From Streptomyces himalayensis subsp. himalayensis (GTDB lineage: Bacteria > Actinomycetota > Actinomycetes > Streptomycetales > Streptomycetaceae): a stretch of DNA of 64,000 nt. A model generated the notes under the pieces. That model did no database searches. It saw only the letters and a program-made list of their open reading frames with translations, and was not told the DNA's origin. The stretch lies in the NCBI RefSeq assembly GCF_013778455.1, contig NZ_JACEHE010000013.1, positions 186,001-250,000 of the forward strand, read 5' to 3'. The translations under genes were made by a program, and so were the position numbers. Below are positions 10,226 to 17,904 of this stretch, one piece after another; within the stretch, counting starts at the first letter, position 1, and each line of letters starts with the position of its first letter.

Positions 10226-11233
10226 GTGGCGGCTCTGCCGTTCGACGCGACTGAAGTGAGCGCCTACGTCCGCCATCGGGCGCGGCCCGTCCCGAAGTCA
10301 CCCGCCCCTGAATCGCCGGTCGCCCATGCCCTCGCTCCCCAGCATCCTGCTCCCCCGCATCCTGCTCCACGGCGCCCTGGTTCCCGGCATCCTGATCCCC
10401 GGCCCCCTGCGCCGCAGCACCCCGCTCCCGAAGCCCCGTTGCCCGCCGGCCGCTCCCGCCGTGCTTCCCGCCTCGTCGTGTCCATGGTCCTCGGCCTTCT
10501 CGCGGTGCCTCTCATCACCGCGGCCCATCTGACGCGCCCCGAGCCTTACGGAGACCACCTCACGGTGCACGCGCGCGTGGAGAACCCGGGTGCCCCGGAG
10601 CCCCGGCTGCGTATGACGGGCCGGGCCGTCGAGGCGTACGACCCCGGAACGGGACGGACCAGATGGGCCTATGCGCGCGAAGGGCGCAGGCCGCTCTCCG
10701 TGCTTCCCGTGCGCGGGCACGCCGTCACGCTCTGGAGCGACGGGCTGGTCACCGACACGGCCCGCCGTGACGGCCGCGCGGTCCGCTGGCACCGCGCCGC
10801 CCCCGCGGCCGCCGCCTGGCTGCGCTCCCCACGCGCGCGTGACGGCGCCGGTGTGCTGCAACGGCTTGCGCCCAGCTCCCGCATGCTCGCCGTCGTCACG
10901 CCGTACCGCATCGCCGCGTACCGCCTCGCGGACGGTGATCTGCGGTGGGTGCTGCCCGCCCGCCGGGGCTGCGCCTTCGAGCCCGCACGCACGATGCGGC
11001 ACGGCCGCGCGCTTCTCGTGGCGCAGCCGTGCCGCAGCCCCGGCGCCTCCTGGACGGCGGAGGTCGTGGCGGTCGACGAGCTCGGCAGGATCGTGCCGCG
11101 GCGCGCACCCCTCGCCAACGAGCTGCCCGGCGGCAGCGATGACAGGAGCAACGCCGCCGCAGGCCCGGACGTCACAGGCGCACGACGGACCACCGGCACA
11201 GTGCGCAACAACACAGCGGCCGGCGACGGATAA
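10226..11233 (+). CDS. Membrane-anchored PQQ-type beta-propeller-like protein
   Basis: 335 residues from a GTG preceded by GAAGGGGGTG. The first ~75 residues are cytoplasmic and extremely Pro/His/Ala rich (HPAPPHPAPRRP and similar). One membrane helix follows (LVVSMVLGLLAVPLITAAHL), then an outside domain with propeller blades such as VEAYDPGTGRTRWAY, VTLWSDGLVTDTARRDGRAVRWH and IAAYRLADGDLRWVLPARRGC. This blade pattern is that of PQQ/BamB-like repeats, though only about three blades are recognisable, so it may be a small or degenerate propeller. Function unknown. Confidence 0.75.
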   Translation: MAALPFDATEVSAYVRHRARPVPKSPAPESPVAHALAPQHPAPPHPAPRRPGSRHPDPRPPAPQHPAPEAPLPAGRSRRASRLVVSMVLGLLAVPLITAAHLTRPEPYGDHLTVHARVENPGAPEPRLRMTGRAVEAYDPGTGRTRWAYAREGRRPLSVLPVRGHAVTLWSDGLVTDTARRDGRAVRWHRAAPAAAAWLRSPRARDGAGVLQRLAPSSRMLAVVTPYRIAAYRLADGDLRWVLPARRGCAFEPARTMRHGRALLVAQPCRSPGASWTAEVVAVDELGRIVPRRAPLANELPGGSDDRSNAAAGPDVTGARRTTGTVRNNTAAGDG

Positions 11234-11269
11234 TCGCGGCGCACAGAAAAACCGGTTGCACGGTCCCGT

Positions 11270-11275
11270 TAGAAT
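11270..11275 (+). promoter_or_regulatory. -10 element for a leaderless transcript
   Basis: TAGAAT ends 6 bases before the ATG at 11282, the ideal distance for transcription to start on the A of that ATG. No clear -35 hexamer at 16-18 bp spacing. Confidence 0.5.
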
Positions 11276-11281
11276 CGCCGC

Positions 11282-11305
11282 ATGGCCATTCTCCTCACGC
11301 ATTAG
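11282..11305 (+). CDS. Seven-codon leader peptide (MAILLTH) upstream of ABC-F gene
   Basis: ATG GCC ATT CTC CTC ACG CAT TAG is a complete tiny frame without a Shine-Dalgarno site, just after a TAGAAT -10 element. A nearly perfect 10-bp inverted repeat begins on the base after its stop codon, and the ABC-F gene starts 58 bp further on. Leader-peptide attenuation is known for several antibiotic-responsive ABC-F genes; this case is inferred from layout. Confidence 0.5.
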   Translation: MAILLTH

Positions 11306-11340
11306 ACGGCGTGATCCGCCTCAGCCGCCCATCCCGCCGT
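11306..11340 (+). promoter_or_regulatory. Stem-loop directly after leader-peptide stop
   Basis: ACGGCGTGAT (11306-11315) pairs 9 of 10 with ATCCCGCCGT (11331-11340) around a 15-base loop. It lies between the leader stop and the AGGAG site of the ABC-F gene. A ribosome stalled on the leader would cover its 5' arm. Candidate attenuator or ribosome-site regulator. Confidence 0.5.
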
Positions 11341-11363
11341 CCACCCTGCCCAGGAGTCTGTCC

Positions 11364-12962
11364 GTGATCACCGCCTCCGGTATCGAGCTGCGCGCCGGTG
11401 CCCGCGTCCTCATCGAGTCCGCCACCTTCCGTATCGCCAAGGGCGACCGCATCGGCCTGGTCGGCCGCAACGGCGCCGGCAAGACGACGCTCACCAAGGT
11501 CCTCGCGGGAGAGGGCATCCCGGCCGCCGGCACCGTGGCCCGCTCCGGAGAGGTCGGCTATCTGCCGCAGGACCCGCGCACGGGTGACCTCGACATACTC
11601 GCGCGCGACCGCATCCTCTCGGCCCGCGGCCTCGACACCCTGATCCGCAAGATGCGCGAGAACGAGCAGCGCATCGCCACCGGCAAGGGCTCCACCCGCG
11701 ACAAGGCGATGAAGCAGTACGAGCGGCAGGAGACGGAGTTCCTCACCAAGGGCGGGTATGCCGCCGAGGCCGAGGCCGCCACCATCGCCGCCGCGCTGAA
11801 CCTGCCCGACCGGGTGCTCGGCCAGCCGCTGCACACGCTCTCCGGCGGTCAGCGGCGCCGTATCGAGCTGGCCCGCATCCTCTTCTCGGACGCGGACACC
11901 CTCCTGCTCGACGAGCCGACGAACCATCTCGACGCCGACTCGATCGTCTGGCTGCGCGACTACCTGAAGACCTACCGCGGCGGCTTCATCGTCATCTCCC
12001 ACGACGTCGACCTCGTGGAGACGGTCGTCAACAAGGTGTTCTACCTGGACGCCAACCGCTCGCAGATCGACGTCTACAACATGGGCTGGAAGCTCTACCA
12101 GCAGCAGCGCGAGGCCGACGAGAAGCGCCGAAAGCGCGAGCGCCAGAACGCCGAGAAGAAGGCCTCCGCGCTGAACGCCCAGGCCGACAAGATGCGGGCC
12201 AAGGCCACCAAGACCGTCGCCGCCCAGAACATGGCCCGCCGCGCGGACAAGCTGCTCGCAGGTCTCGAGGCGGAGCGGAAGGCGGACAAGGTCGCCAAGC
12301 TGCGCTTCCCGGAGCCCGCACCGTGCGGCAAGACGCCGCTCACGGCCGAGGGCCTGTCCAAGTCGTACGGCTCGCTGGAGATCTTCACCGACGTCGATCT
12401 GGCCATCGACAAGGGCTCCCGGGTCGTCATCCTCGGCCTCAACGGCGCCGGAAAGACCACGCTCCTCAGGCTGCTCGGCGGGGTCGAGAAGCCCGACACC
12501 GGCCAGGTCGTACCGGGCCACGGCCTGAAGATCGGGTACTACGCGCAGGAGCACGAGACGCTCGACGCGGACCGCACGGTGCTGGAGAACATGCGCTCGG
12601 CCGCGCCCGACATGGACCTGGTCGAGGTGCGGAAGGTCCTCGGTTCCTTCCTCTTCTCCGGCGACGACGTCGACAAGCCGGCCGGTGTGCTGTCCGGCGG
12701 CGAGAAGACCCGCCTTGCGCTCGCCACGCTGGTGGTCTCCTCGGCCAACGTCCTGCTGCTCGACGAGCCGACCAACAACCTCGACCCGGCCAGCCGCGAG
12801 GAGATCCTCGGCGCGCTGCGTACGTACAAGGGCGCGGTCGTCCTCGTCACGCACGACGAGGGAGCCGTCGACGCGCTCCAGCCCGAGCGGATCATTCTGC
12901 TGCCGGACGGCGTCGAGGACCTGTGGGGCGCCGACTACGCGGACCTCGTCGCGCTGGCCTGA
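11364..12962 (+). CDS. ABC-F family ATPase (ribosome-associated translation factor type)
   Basis: 532 residues with two tandem ATP-binding cassettes and no membrane helices. Walker A motifs are GRNGAGKTT and GLNGAGKTT, signatures LSGGQRRR and LSGGEKTR, Walker B segments LLLDEPTNHLD and LLLDEPTNNLD. The inter-domain linker (about residues 230-320) is long, basic and helical (QQQREADEKRRKRERQNAEKK), as in the P-site tRNA interaction motif of ABC-F proteins. These act on the ribosome, in translation or antibiotic protection, rather than in transport. The start is a GTG with AGGAG seven bases upstream. A leader peptide and hairpin precede it, pointing to translation-responsive control. Confidence 0.93.
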   Translation: MITASGIELRAGARVLIESATFRIAKGDRIGLVGRNGAGKTTLTKVLAGEGIPAAGTVARSGEVGYLPQDPRTGDLDILARDRILSARGLDTLIRKMRENEQRIATGKGSTRDKAMKQYERQETEFLTKGGYAAEAEAATIAAALNLPDRVLGQPLHTLSGGQRRRIELARILFSDADTLLLDEPTNHLDADSIVWLRDYLKTYRGGFIVISHDVDLVETVVNKVFYLDANRSQIDVYNMGWKLYQQQREADEKRRKRERQNAEKKASALNAQADKMRAKATKTVAAQNMARRADKLLAGLEAERKADKVAKLRFPEPAPCGKTPLTAEGLSKSYGSLEIFTDVDLAIDKGSRVVILGLNGAGKTTLLRLLGGVEKPDTGQVVPGHGLKIGYYAQEHETLDADRTVLENMRSAAPDMDLVEVRKVLGSFLFSGDDVDKPAGVLSGGEKTRLALATLVVSSANVLLLDEPTNNLDPASREEILGALRTYKGAVVLVTHDEGAVDALQPERIILLPDGVEDLWGADYADLVALA

Positions 12963-13005
12963 CCGGCTGCGGGCCCGTGTTTGAGTGGTTTCCAGGGCCC
13001 TACAT

Positions 13006-13363
13006 GATCATTTTCCTCGCCGTTTCCTGCTCGGTTTTCGGTCAGGCGCCGCCGAGCCCTGCTTGATCGAATTCGCTGATCCACTGGCTATGGATCATTC
13101 GGCCGATCCGTGATCCATCATCTGTGTGAGATCTCCTCATACAGCGGTGTGTCGTACATCGATTTTGGGGCCGGATCAGGCATGGGGCGCAGCCGCGCCG
13201 TAACGCGGCTCTGACCTGCCGCTTAGCTCGTGAATTCGGGAAGCGCGGGCCGAAACGGTTCCCGGAATCTGAAATTCCGCTCGTGGTGATCTGTTCCGTG
13301 GGCCCAAACCTTGTCGCACGGACCTTGCCGAATGGGTGGCCAGGAAGCTCCGGAGGGGTGATC
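13006..13363 (+). promoter_or_regulatory. Dense GATC cluster upstream of gbn
   Basis: This otherwise gene-free 440-bp interval contains ten GATC tetramers in 358 bp, eight of which fit B-GATC-V, the motif I recall for Gbn. Six fall within 13065-13133. ATGGATCA (13090-13097) and TGATCCAT (13111-13118) form a perfect inverted repeat around another GATC. At this base composition roughly one GATC would be expected. It probably holds the gbn promoter and autoregulatory sites. Confidence 0.6.
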
Positions 13364-13401
13364 ATGAGAGTCCAGAGCGCACTTCCCATGAGGAGGCACG
13401 G

Positions 13402-13623
13402 GTGGCCGAGACTCTGAAGAAGGGCAGCCGGGTGACCGGCGCCGCGCGCGACAAGCTCGCGGCAGACCTGAAGAAGAAGTACGACTCCGGTGCAAGCATT
13501 CGGGCACTGGCCGAGGAGACCGGCCGCTCGTATGGCTTCGTACACCGGATGCTGAGCGAGTCCGGGGTCACGCTGCGGGGACGCGGCGGGGCAACGCGAG
13601 GCAAGAAGGCCGCCGCGTCCTGA
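13402..13623 (+). CDS. gbn: Small GATC-binding nucleoid-associated protein Gbn
   Basis: 73-residue basic helix-turn-helix protein. The HTH is ALAEETGRSYGFVHRMLSESG, preceded by a Lys-rich helix (ARDKLAADLKKKY) and followed by a basic tail (RGRGGATRGKKA). It matches my memory of S. coelicolor SCO1839 (Gbn), described as an actinobacteria-specific nucleoid protein that binds GATC-containing sites and affects development and antibiotic production. The GTG at 13402 has a strong AGGAGG site; an in-frame ATG at 13336 would add an unrelated 22-residue extension. The upstream region is packed with GATC. Confidence 0.9.
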   Translation: MAETLKKGSRVTGAARDKLAADLKKKYDSGASIRALAEETGRSYGFVHRMLSESGVTLRGRGGATRGKKAAAS

Positions 13624-13686
13624 CGACGGAGGCCTCCCGGCTCGCGGAATCCCCCTCGCTCCGGGGGTTCCAGGCTTCGGTGGTGG

Positions 13687-13718
13687 CCACCCGGTCGGTT
13701 GGCTGATCGACCGGGTGG
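13687..13718 (+). terminator. Terminator hairpin after gbn
   Basis: Perfect 11-bp inverted repeat CCACCCGGTCG / CGACCGGGTGG with a 10-base loop, 63 bp after the gbn stop and before the hydratase gene. Confidence 0.7.
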
Positions 13719-13788
13719 TTACTGTGCAGTCACTTATGGGTGACCGGGTACGGCACCCTGTCCGACTGCATTCCATCGGAGGCGCCCC

Positions 13789-14580
13789 ATGGTTTCGCTC
13801 GACCCGGTTCTCGACAAGGACGGCGTGCGGCTCACCGTCGACGAGGCGATCGCCACGGTGACGTTGGCCAATCCAGCCAAGCGCAATGCCCAGAACTTCG
13901 CGCTGTGGCGGGCGTTGGCCGAGGCCGGACGGTCGTTGCCGGGCAGTGTCCGGGTCGTCGTGCTGCGTGGCGAGGGCAAGTCCTTCTCCGCGGGCCTCGA
14001 CCGGCAGGCCTTCACGCCCGAAGGGTTCGACGGGGAGCCGTCGTTCATCGATCTGGCGCGGGGCTCGGACGAGCAGCTGGACGCGGCGATCGCCGAGTAC
14101 CAGGACGCGTTCACCTGGTGGCGGCGCAGCGACATCGTGACCATCGCCGCTGTGCAGGGCCATGCCATCGGAGCGGGTTTTCAGCTTGCTCTCGCCTGCG
14201 ATCTGCGGATCGTCGCCGACGATGTGCAGTTCGCCATGCGCGAGACCAGCCTCGGACTGGTCCCCGACCTCACCGGGACGCATCCGCTCGTCGGGCTCGT
14301 GGGCTACGCCCGGGCGCTGGAGATCTGCGCCACGGGCCGCTACGTCCACGCCGACGAGGCCGAGCGCATCGGCCTCGCCAACCTTGTCGTGCCCGGCGAC
14401 CAGCTCGACGACGCGGCGGGTGACCTCGCGGCCGCGCTGCTCGCGGCGCCCCGGGACGCGGTGATCGAGACGAAGGCGCTGCTCCAGGGCGCGACGGTGC
14501 GCGACTACGACACCCAGCGCGCCGCCGAGCGCGCCGCCCAGGCCCGCCGACTGCGGGACCTGGCGGGGATGGGCGACTGA
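13789..14580 (+). CDS. Enoyl-CoA hydratase/isomerase family protein
   Basis: Crotonase-fold enzyme acting on an acyl-CoA, 263 residues. The oxyanion-hole segments are visible: LRGEGKSFSAGLDRQAF near residue 60 and IAAVQGHAIGAGFQLALACDLRI near residue 115. The glutamate position of bona fide hydratases falls in FAMRETSLGLVPD, compatible with either hydratase or a relative. The ATG follows GGAGGCGCCCC. It sits alone between gbn and a convergent hypothetical gene, so the physiological substrate is not indicated. Confidence 0.9.
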   Translation: MVSLDPVLDKDGVRLTVDEAIATVTLANPAKRNAQNFALWRALAEAGRSLPGSVRVVVLRGEGKSFSAGLDRQAFTPEGFDGEPSFIDLARGSDEQLDAAIAEYQDAFTWWRRSDIVTIAAVQGHAIGAGFQLALACDLRIVADDVQFAMRETSLGLVPDLTGTHPLVGLVGYARALEICATGRYVHADEAERIGLANLVVPGDQLDDAAGDLAAALLAAPRDAVIETKALLQGATVRDYDTQRAAERAAQARRLRDLAGMGD

Positions 14581-14727
14581 GCCCTGCCGCCAGCTCGCCG
14601 CGCTGATGGTCGGCGCGTCGCCTGCGGGTCGTGTCGGCTGCCGTCCACGTGCCTGCCGACCAGCGCCTCCGCCGCCCGCCGGAGGGTGCCGTCGTCGGTG
14701 GTGACGCCTGTTTGGCGACGCCTGCTT

Positions 14728-14750
14728 GCCCGCCGGCGGGACCGGCGGGC
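14728..14750. terminator. Hairpin between convergent genes
   Basis: GCCCGCCGG / CCGGCGGGC, a 9-bp perfect stem with a 5-base loop, between the hydratase stop and the stop of the minus-strand P10-like gene. Could serve both directions. Confidence 0.5.
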
Positions 14751-14839
14751 GGCGTGTGCCCGGCTTCGGGTGGGTCAGGCTGTCACTGGTGAGGGCCGAG
14801 AATCCTCGGTGCTTGGTGCGTCGGTACCCCTGCACGTGG

Positions 14840-15970
14840 TCACGTCAGTTCTGTCACCAGTACCGCAACCGTGGGGTGGTTCGGCAGGGCCTCGCTGACG
14901 GCCGCGCGGACCGCGAGCGCCACGTCCAGAGTGCGGTGGTCGCGTGACGCCGCCAGCTCCACGCGTACGTGCCGGCGCGGTAGGGCCGCCCCGGACGTCG
15001 CCCTCGGATGCTCGTCGATATGGACCGCGCGCCCGCGGCCGCCGAGCGTGCCCGTCAGCCGGACCACACCGGGCACCGCCAGCACCGCCGCAGACACCTG
15101 GGCCTCGTCACCGCCGGCATCCGACGTCTCCGCCGCCTCGGCGGCCTGCCCCTCGGCGGCACCTGAAGGTGGCCGCGACTCCGTGGCCTGCCCCTCGGCG
15201 GCACCCGAAGGTTGCCCCGACTCCGCGGCCCGCTCTCCGCCAGCAGGGTGCCCTTCCGCTTGCGCGTCCGCAGCGCCTTCGGGGCCCTCGCCCGCATGGC
15301 CCGGCGCGCCGGGGGACCGCGTTTGCCCGGGCTGCTCGGGACCCGCCCCCGTGGCCTCGCCCGCGCCCGCATGGCCGGGCCCAGCGGGGGACCGCGCGTC
15401 TCCGAGCTGCTCAGGGCCGGCCCCCGCGTCTTCGCCCGCGCGCCCGTCCGCGGGTGGCGCGACCCCTTCGCCCCCGCGCGCCTCCCTGGCGGAAGATTCC
15501 GCAGCGGAAGGTTCCGCCGCCGAGGGTTCCGCCGCCGAGGGTTCCGGGCCGGAGGGTTCCGGGGCCGATGGTTCCGCGTCGAGGAGCGTCGTCACCCGTA
15601 GGTCCACGTCCGTGACGGTCAGGCCGATCGCCTCTGTTGCCGTGGTGAACAGCGTCCCGCGCAGGCGGTCGGCCGTGGTCGGGAGGGGGTCGGTCGGTGT
15701 CGCGGCGAACTCCGCCGTGATACGGAGTGGGCCGGGCGGCAGGGCGCTCGGGGGCGGCGGTACGGCCGGTGTCTGTCCGGCGTCGGGGTCCGCCGGTGCG
15801 ATGCGGAGGACGCCGAGGCGGATACCCGGCTGTTCGTCCGCCGCCGCGCGCAGTACGGAGTCCGCCGCCGATTCAGCGAGCCAAGCCCCGTCGCGCGGCC
15901 CACCGAGGGGCAGCAGTCTGCCCAGGCCCAGCTGCCGCCGCACCGCCTGTGTCCATCGGTCCGCCGTCAT
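14840..15970 (-). CDS. P10-like conserved Streptomyces protein with Ala/Glu/Ser-rich centre
   Basis: About 376 residues. Similar Streptomyces proteins are annotated as nucleopolyhedrovirus P10 family, a label based on low-complexity resemblance. The N-terminal ~120 residues form a folded domain (WTQAVRRQLGLGRLLPLGGP; RGTLFTTATEAIGLTVTDVDLRV). The middle ~140 residues are low complexity with repeated EPSAAEPSAAE and GAAEGQA units. The C-terminal ~100 residues (AVLAVPGVVRLTGTLGGRGRAVHI, ending PTVAVLVTELT) look like an Asp23-type alpha/beta domain. It is divergent from the Asp23 operon, which supports a shared process. Start is uncertain between 15970 and 15988. Confidence 0.75.
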   Translation of the reverse strand: MTADRWTQAVRRQLGLGRLLPLGGPRDGAWLAESAADSVLRAAADEQPGIRLGVLRIAPADPDAGQTPAVPPPPSALPPGPLRITAEFAATPTDPLPTTADRLRGTLFTTATEAIGLTVTDVDLRVTTLLDAEPSAPEPSGPEPSAAEPSAAEPSAAESSAREARGGEGVAPPADGRAGEDAGAGPEQLGDARSPAGPGHAGAGEATGAGPEQPGQTRSPGAPGHAGEGPEGAADAQAEGHPAGGERAAESGQPSGAAEGQATESRPPSGAAEGQAAEAAETSDAGGDEAQVSAAVLAVPGVVRLTGTLGGRGRAVHIDEHPRATSGAALPRRHVRVELAASRDHRTLDVALAVRAAVSEALPNHPTVAVLVTELT

Positions 15971-16073
15971 TGCTCCAGCCTGCCGCATCTCTGGCGCGCA
16001 GTAGGGAAACCGCGCTTAGTGTGGACAAGGGAGTACATCCCCTCCCAAAAGTTTCCTAAAAGGATGAGCGGCG

Positions 16074-16565
16074 ATGACTGAGACGACACAGCAGAAAGGC
16101 CCGGAGCCTCGCGAGAAGGCATCGCCGGATGAGCGGGGCAGGACGGGCGGCCCGGTGCGGCGCGGGGGCGGCGACCCCGGCACCCGGGGACGTACGACCA
16201 TCGCCGACGGCGTCGTCGAGAAGATCGCAGGGCTCGCGGCGCGCGACGTCTTCGGCGTCCATGCGATGGGCAGCGGTCTCTCCCGGACCTTCGGCGCCAT
16301 GCGCGAGCGGGTGCCCGGCGGGGGTGACAAGTCCGTCACGCGCGGGGTGAAGGCAGAGGTCGGCGAGGTGCAGACGGCGCTCGACCTGGAGATCGTCGTC
16401 GTCTACGGCGTATCGATCGAGGACGTCGCCCGCGACGTACGGGAGAACGTGATCGCGGCTGTCGAGCGCATGACGGGGCTTGAGGTTGTGGAGGTCAACA
16501 TCGCCGTCAGCGATGTGAAGCTCCCGGAGGAAGAGGAAGAAGAGCCCGAGACGAGGCTGCAGTAG
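16074..16565 (+). CDS. Asp23/Gls24 envelope stress response protein
   Basis: 163 residues; first gene of a five-gene envelope-stress cluster. After a hydrophilic N-terminus of ~40 residues the Asp23 domain starts GRTTIADGVVEKIAGLAARDVFGVHAMG and continues with EVGEVQTALDLEIVVVYGVSIEDVARDVRENV and MTGLEVVEVNIAVSDV. It ends in an acidic EEEEEE tail. Asp23 proteins are soluble but collect at the membrane through AmaP, encoded four genes downstream. The ATG is preceded by AAAAGGATGAGCGGCG. Function beyond envelope homeostasis is not established in Streptomyces. Confidence 0.92.
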   Translation: MTETTQQKGPEPREKASPDERGRTGGPVRRGGGDPGTRGRTTIADGVVEKIAGLAARDVFGVHAMGSGLSRTFGAMRERVPGGGDKSVTRGVKAEVGEVQTALDLEIVVVYGVSIEDVARDVRENVIAAVERMTGLEVVEVNIAVSDVKLPEEEEEEPETRLQ

Positions 16566-16655
16566 CGAGCGTTCCTGGTCAGTGAGCGACGCCCGCCGTC
16601 GACGCGGGCGTCCCCCCTGCCGCACGCTCTCGAGGCTCTCGCAGAGGAGCGCACA

Positions 16656-16841
16656 ATGAACATGGCCATGATCGGCTTGATCGCCGGAATGGCGCTGGGG
16701 TTCGCCGGATACTTCGGCGGTTTCGGAGCCTTCCTCCTGGTGGCGGCGCTCGGCGCTGTCGGATTCGTCGCCGGGCGGTTCGCGGAGGGGGACCTGGAAC
16801 CCGGTGAATTCTTCCGTACCCGCGGCGAACGGCGGCGGTGA
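16656..16841 (+). CDS. Small DUF2273-like membrane protein of the Asp23 operon
   Basis: 61 residues with one long glycine-rich hydrophobic region (MIGLIAGMALGFAGYFGGFGAFLLVAALGAVGFVAGRF), probably a two-helix hairpin, and a charged tail ending RGERRR. This is the pattern of the small membrane proteins accompanying Asp23 and AmaP genes. Its stop overlaps the next gene's GTG as GTGA. Ribosome site GAGGAGC precedes the ATG. Confidence 0.85.
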   Translation: MNMAMIGLIAGMALGFAGYFGGFGAFLLVAALGAVGFVAGRFAEGDLEPGEFFRTRGERRR

Positions 16842-17209
16842 CGCCGTTGCCCGGTCAGTCCGTCGAGCCTGCAGAGCGCGGCGCGACCCGGATCGCCGAC
16901 CGGGTCGTGGCCAAGATCGCCGCGTGGGCGGCACGTGAGGCGCTGGACGCCGTGCCCCAGGGCGGTGAGCCGCCGCATGCGACGGTCACCGTGCACCAGG
17001 AGACCGGCCGCGTCCGGACCGCCCGCGTCCGGATCAGCCTCGAGCTCGACTATCCGTCCGACATCGGACGCCAGTGCGGCGCTGTGCGTCGGCACGTCGC
17101 CGAGCGGGTAAAAACGTTGGCGGGGATGGAGGTGCCCGAGGTGGCCGTCCAGGTGGAGCGGCTGCACTCGGCACATGCGCGCAGCGCCGCACAGGGGAGG
17201 ACACGGTGA
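16838..17209 (+). CDS. Second Asp23/Gls24 family protein
   Basis: 123 residues. The Asp23 fold is recognisable as RGATRIADRVVAKIAAWAAREALDAVPQ, then RTARVRISLELDYPSDIGRQCGAVRRHVAERVKTLAGMEVPEVAVQVERL. It starts with a GTG overlapping the previous stop and ends overlapping the next GTG, so it is translationally coupled on both sides. It lacks the acidic C-terminal tail of the first Asp23 protein, and the two may form different surfaces on the membrane anchor. Confidence 0.88.
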   Translation: MTPLPGQSVEPAERGATRIADRVVAKIAAWAAREALDAVPQGGEPPHATVTVHQETGRVRTARVRISLELDYPSDIGRQCGAVRRHVAERVKTLAGMEVPEVAVQVERLHSAHARSAAQGRTR

Positions 17210-17904
17210 GCGAGTCCCAGGGCCCGTCGGGCTCCGCCGGCGGCAGCACCCAGCGTCTTCCGGTCGTGGAGCGGGAGCCCGGCGCGGCGCCGAGCGACCT
17301 CGACCAGTCCGCATCCGCGGCCGCGTACGAGCCGCTGCCCACCGCCGAGGGCGACGACGGCAGGCCCCGACGCTTCTGGTCGGCCCGCCGCATCCCCGCG
17401 GCGCTGCTCGCGCTGCTGGTCTTCGCCGGTGCGGGGCTGATGCTGTACGACATCGCGGCCGTGCGCGCGGACCGGCCCGCGATGCAGTGGCGCAAGACCC
17501 TCGCCCGCGAGCTCGCCCAGCGTCCCCTCGACAACCTCTGGGTGCTGATCGGTGCCGGGGTGGCAGCGGCCCTGGGTCTGTGGCTGCTGGTGCTCGCCAC
17601 CACACCGGGCCGGAGGGCGGTCCTGCCCATGCGGCGTGTGCACCCGGACGTACGGTCCGGACTGCACCGCGACGCCGCCGCCATGGTGCTGCGCGACCGG
17701 GCCATGGAGGTCTCCGGAGTGCAGTCGGCGCGGGTGCGCGTGAGGCGCAGGAAGGTCGACGTCCGCGCGGTGTCGCACTTCCGTGAACTCGACGAGGTAC
17801 GGGGCGACTTGGACACCGTACTCGCGGACGGCATCAGAGAGCTGGGGCTCGGCCGGGCGCCCGCCCTCTCCGTGCACGTCCGCCGGCCCGGTAAGAAGGG
17901 GTGA
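17206..17904 (+). CDS. DUF6286-type membrane protein of the Asp23 operon
   Basis: 232 residues. An acidic cytoplasmic N-terminus of ~60 residues is followed by two membrane helices (about residues 65-85, IPAALLALLVFAGAGLMLYDIA, and 108-132, LWVLIGAGVAAALGLWLLVLATT). The C-terminal soluble domain has AmaP/Asp23-like elements (HRDAAAMVLRDRAMEVSGVQSARVRVRRRKVDVRAVS). The GTG start overlaps the preceding stop and its own stop overlaps the AmaP start. The two-helix plus soluble-domain layout parallels AmaP, so it may be a second membrane anchor. Confidence 0.83.
   Translation: MSESQGPSGSAGGSTQRLPVVEREPGAAPSDLDQSASAAAYEPLPTAEGDDGRPRRFWSARRIPAALLALLVFAGAGLMLYDIAAVRADRPAMQWRKTLARELAQRPLDNLWVLIGAGVAAALGLWLLVLATTPGRRAVLPMRRVHPDVRSGLHRDAAAMVLRDRAMEVSGVQSARVRVRRRKVDVRAVSHFRELDEVRGDLDTVLADGIRELGLGRAPALSVHVRRPGKKG

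Noticed and set aside
11246..11275. WhiB7-type promoter before the ABC-F leader
   Set aside because: An A-run and TAGAAT are present, but spacing to any -35 hexamer is wrong.
10671..12962. A 763-codon frame that would give the ABC-F protein a 230-residue N-terminal extension
   Set aside because: The extension overlaps the PQQ-type gene in a wrong frame. The GTG at 11364 has AGGAG and gives the normal ABC-F start.
14840..15988. Viral (P10) origin for the P10-like gene
   Set aside because: The resemblance to baculovirus P10 is low complexity only; codon use and context are normal for the chromosome.
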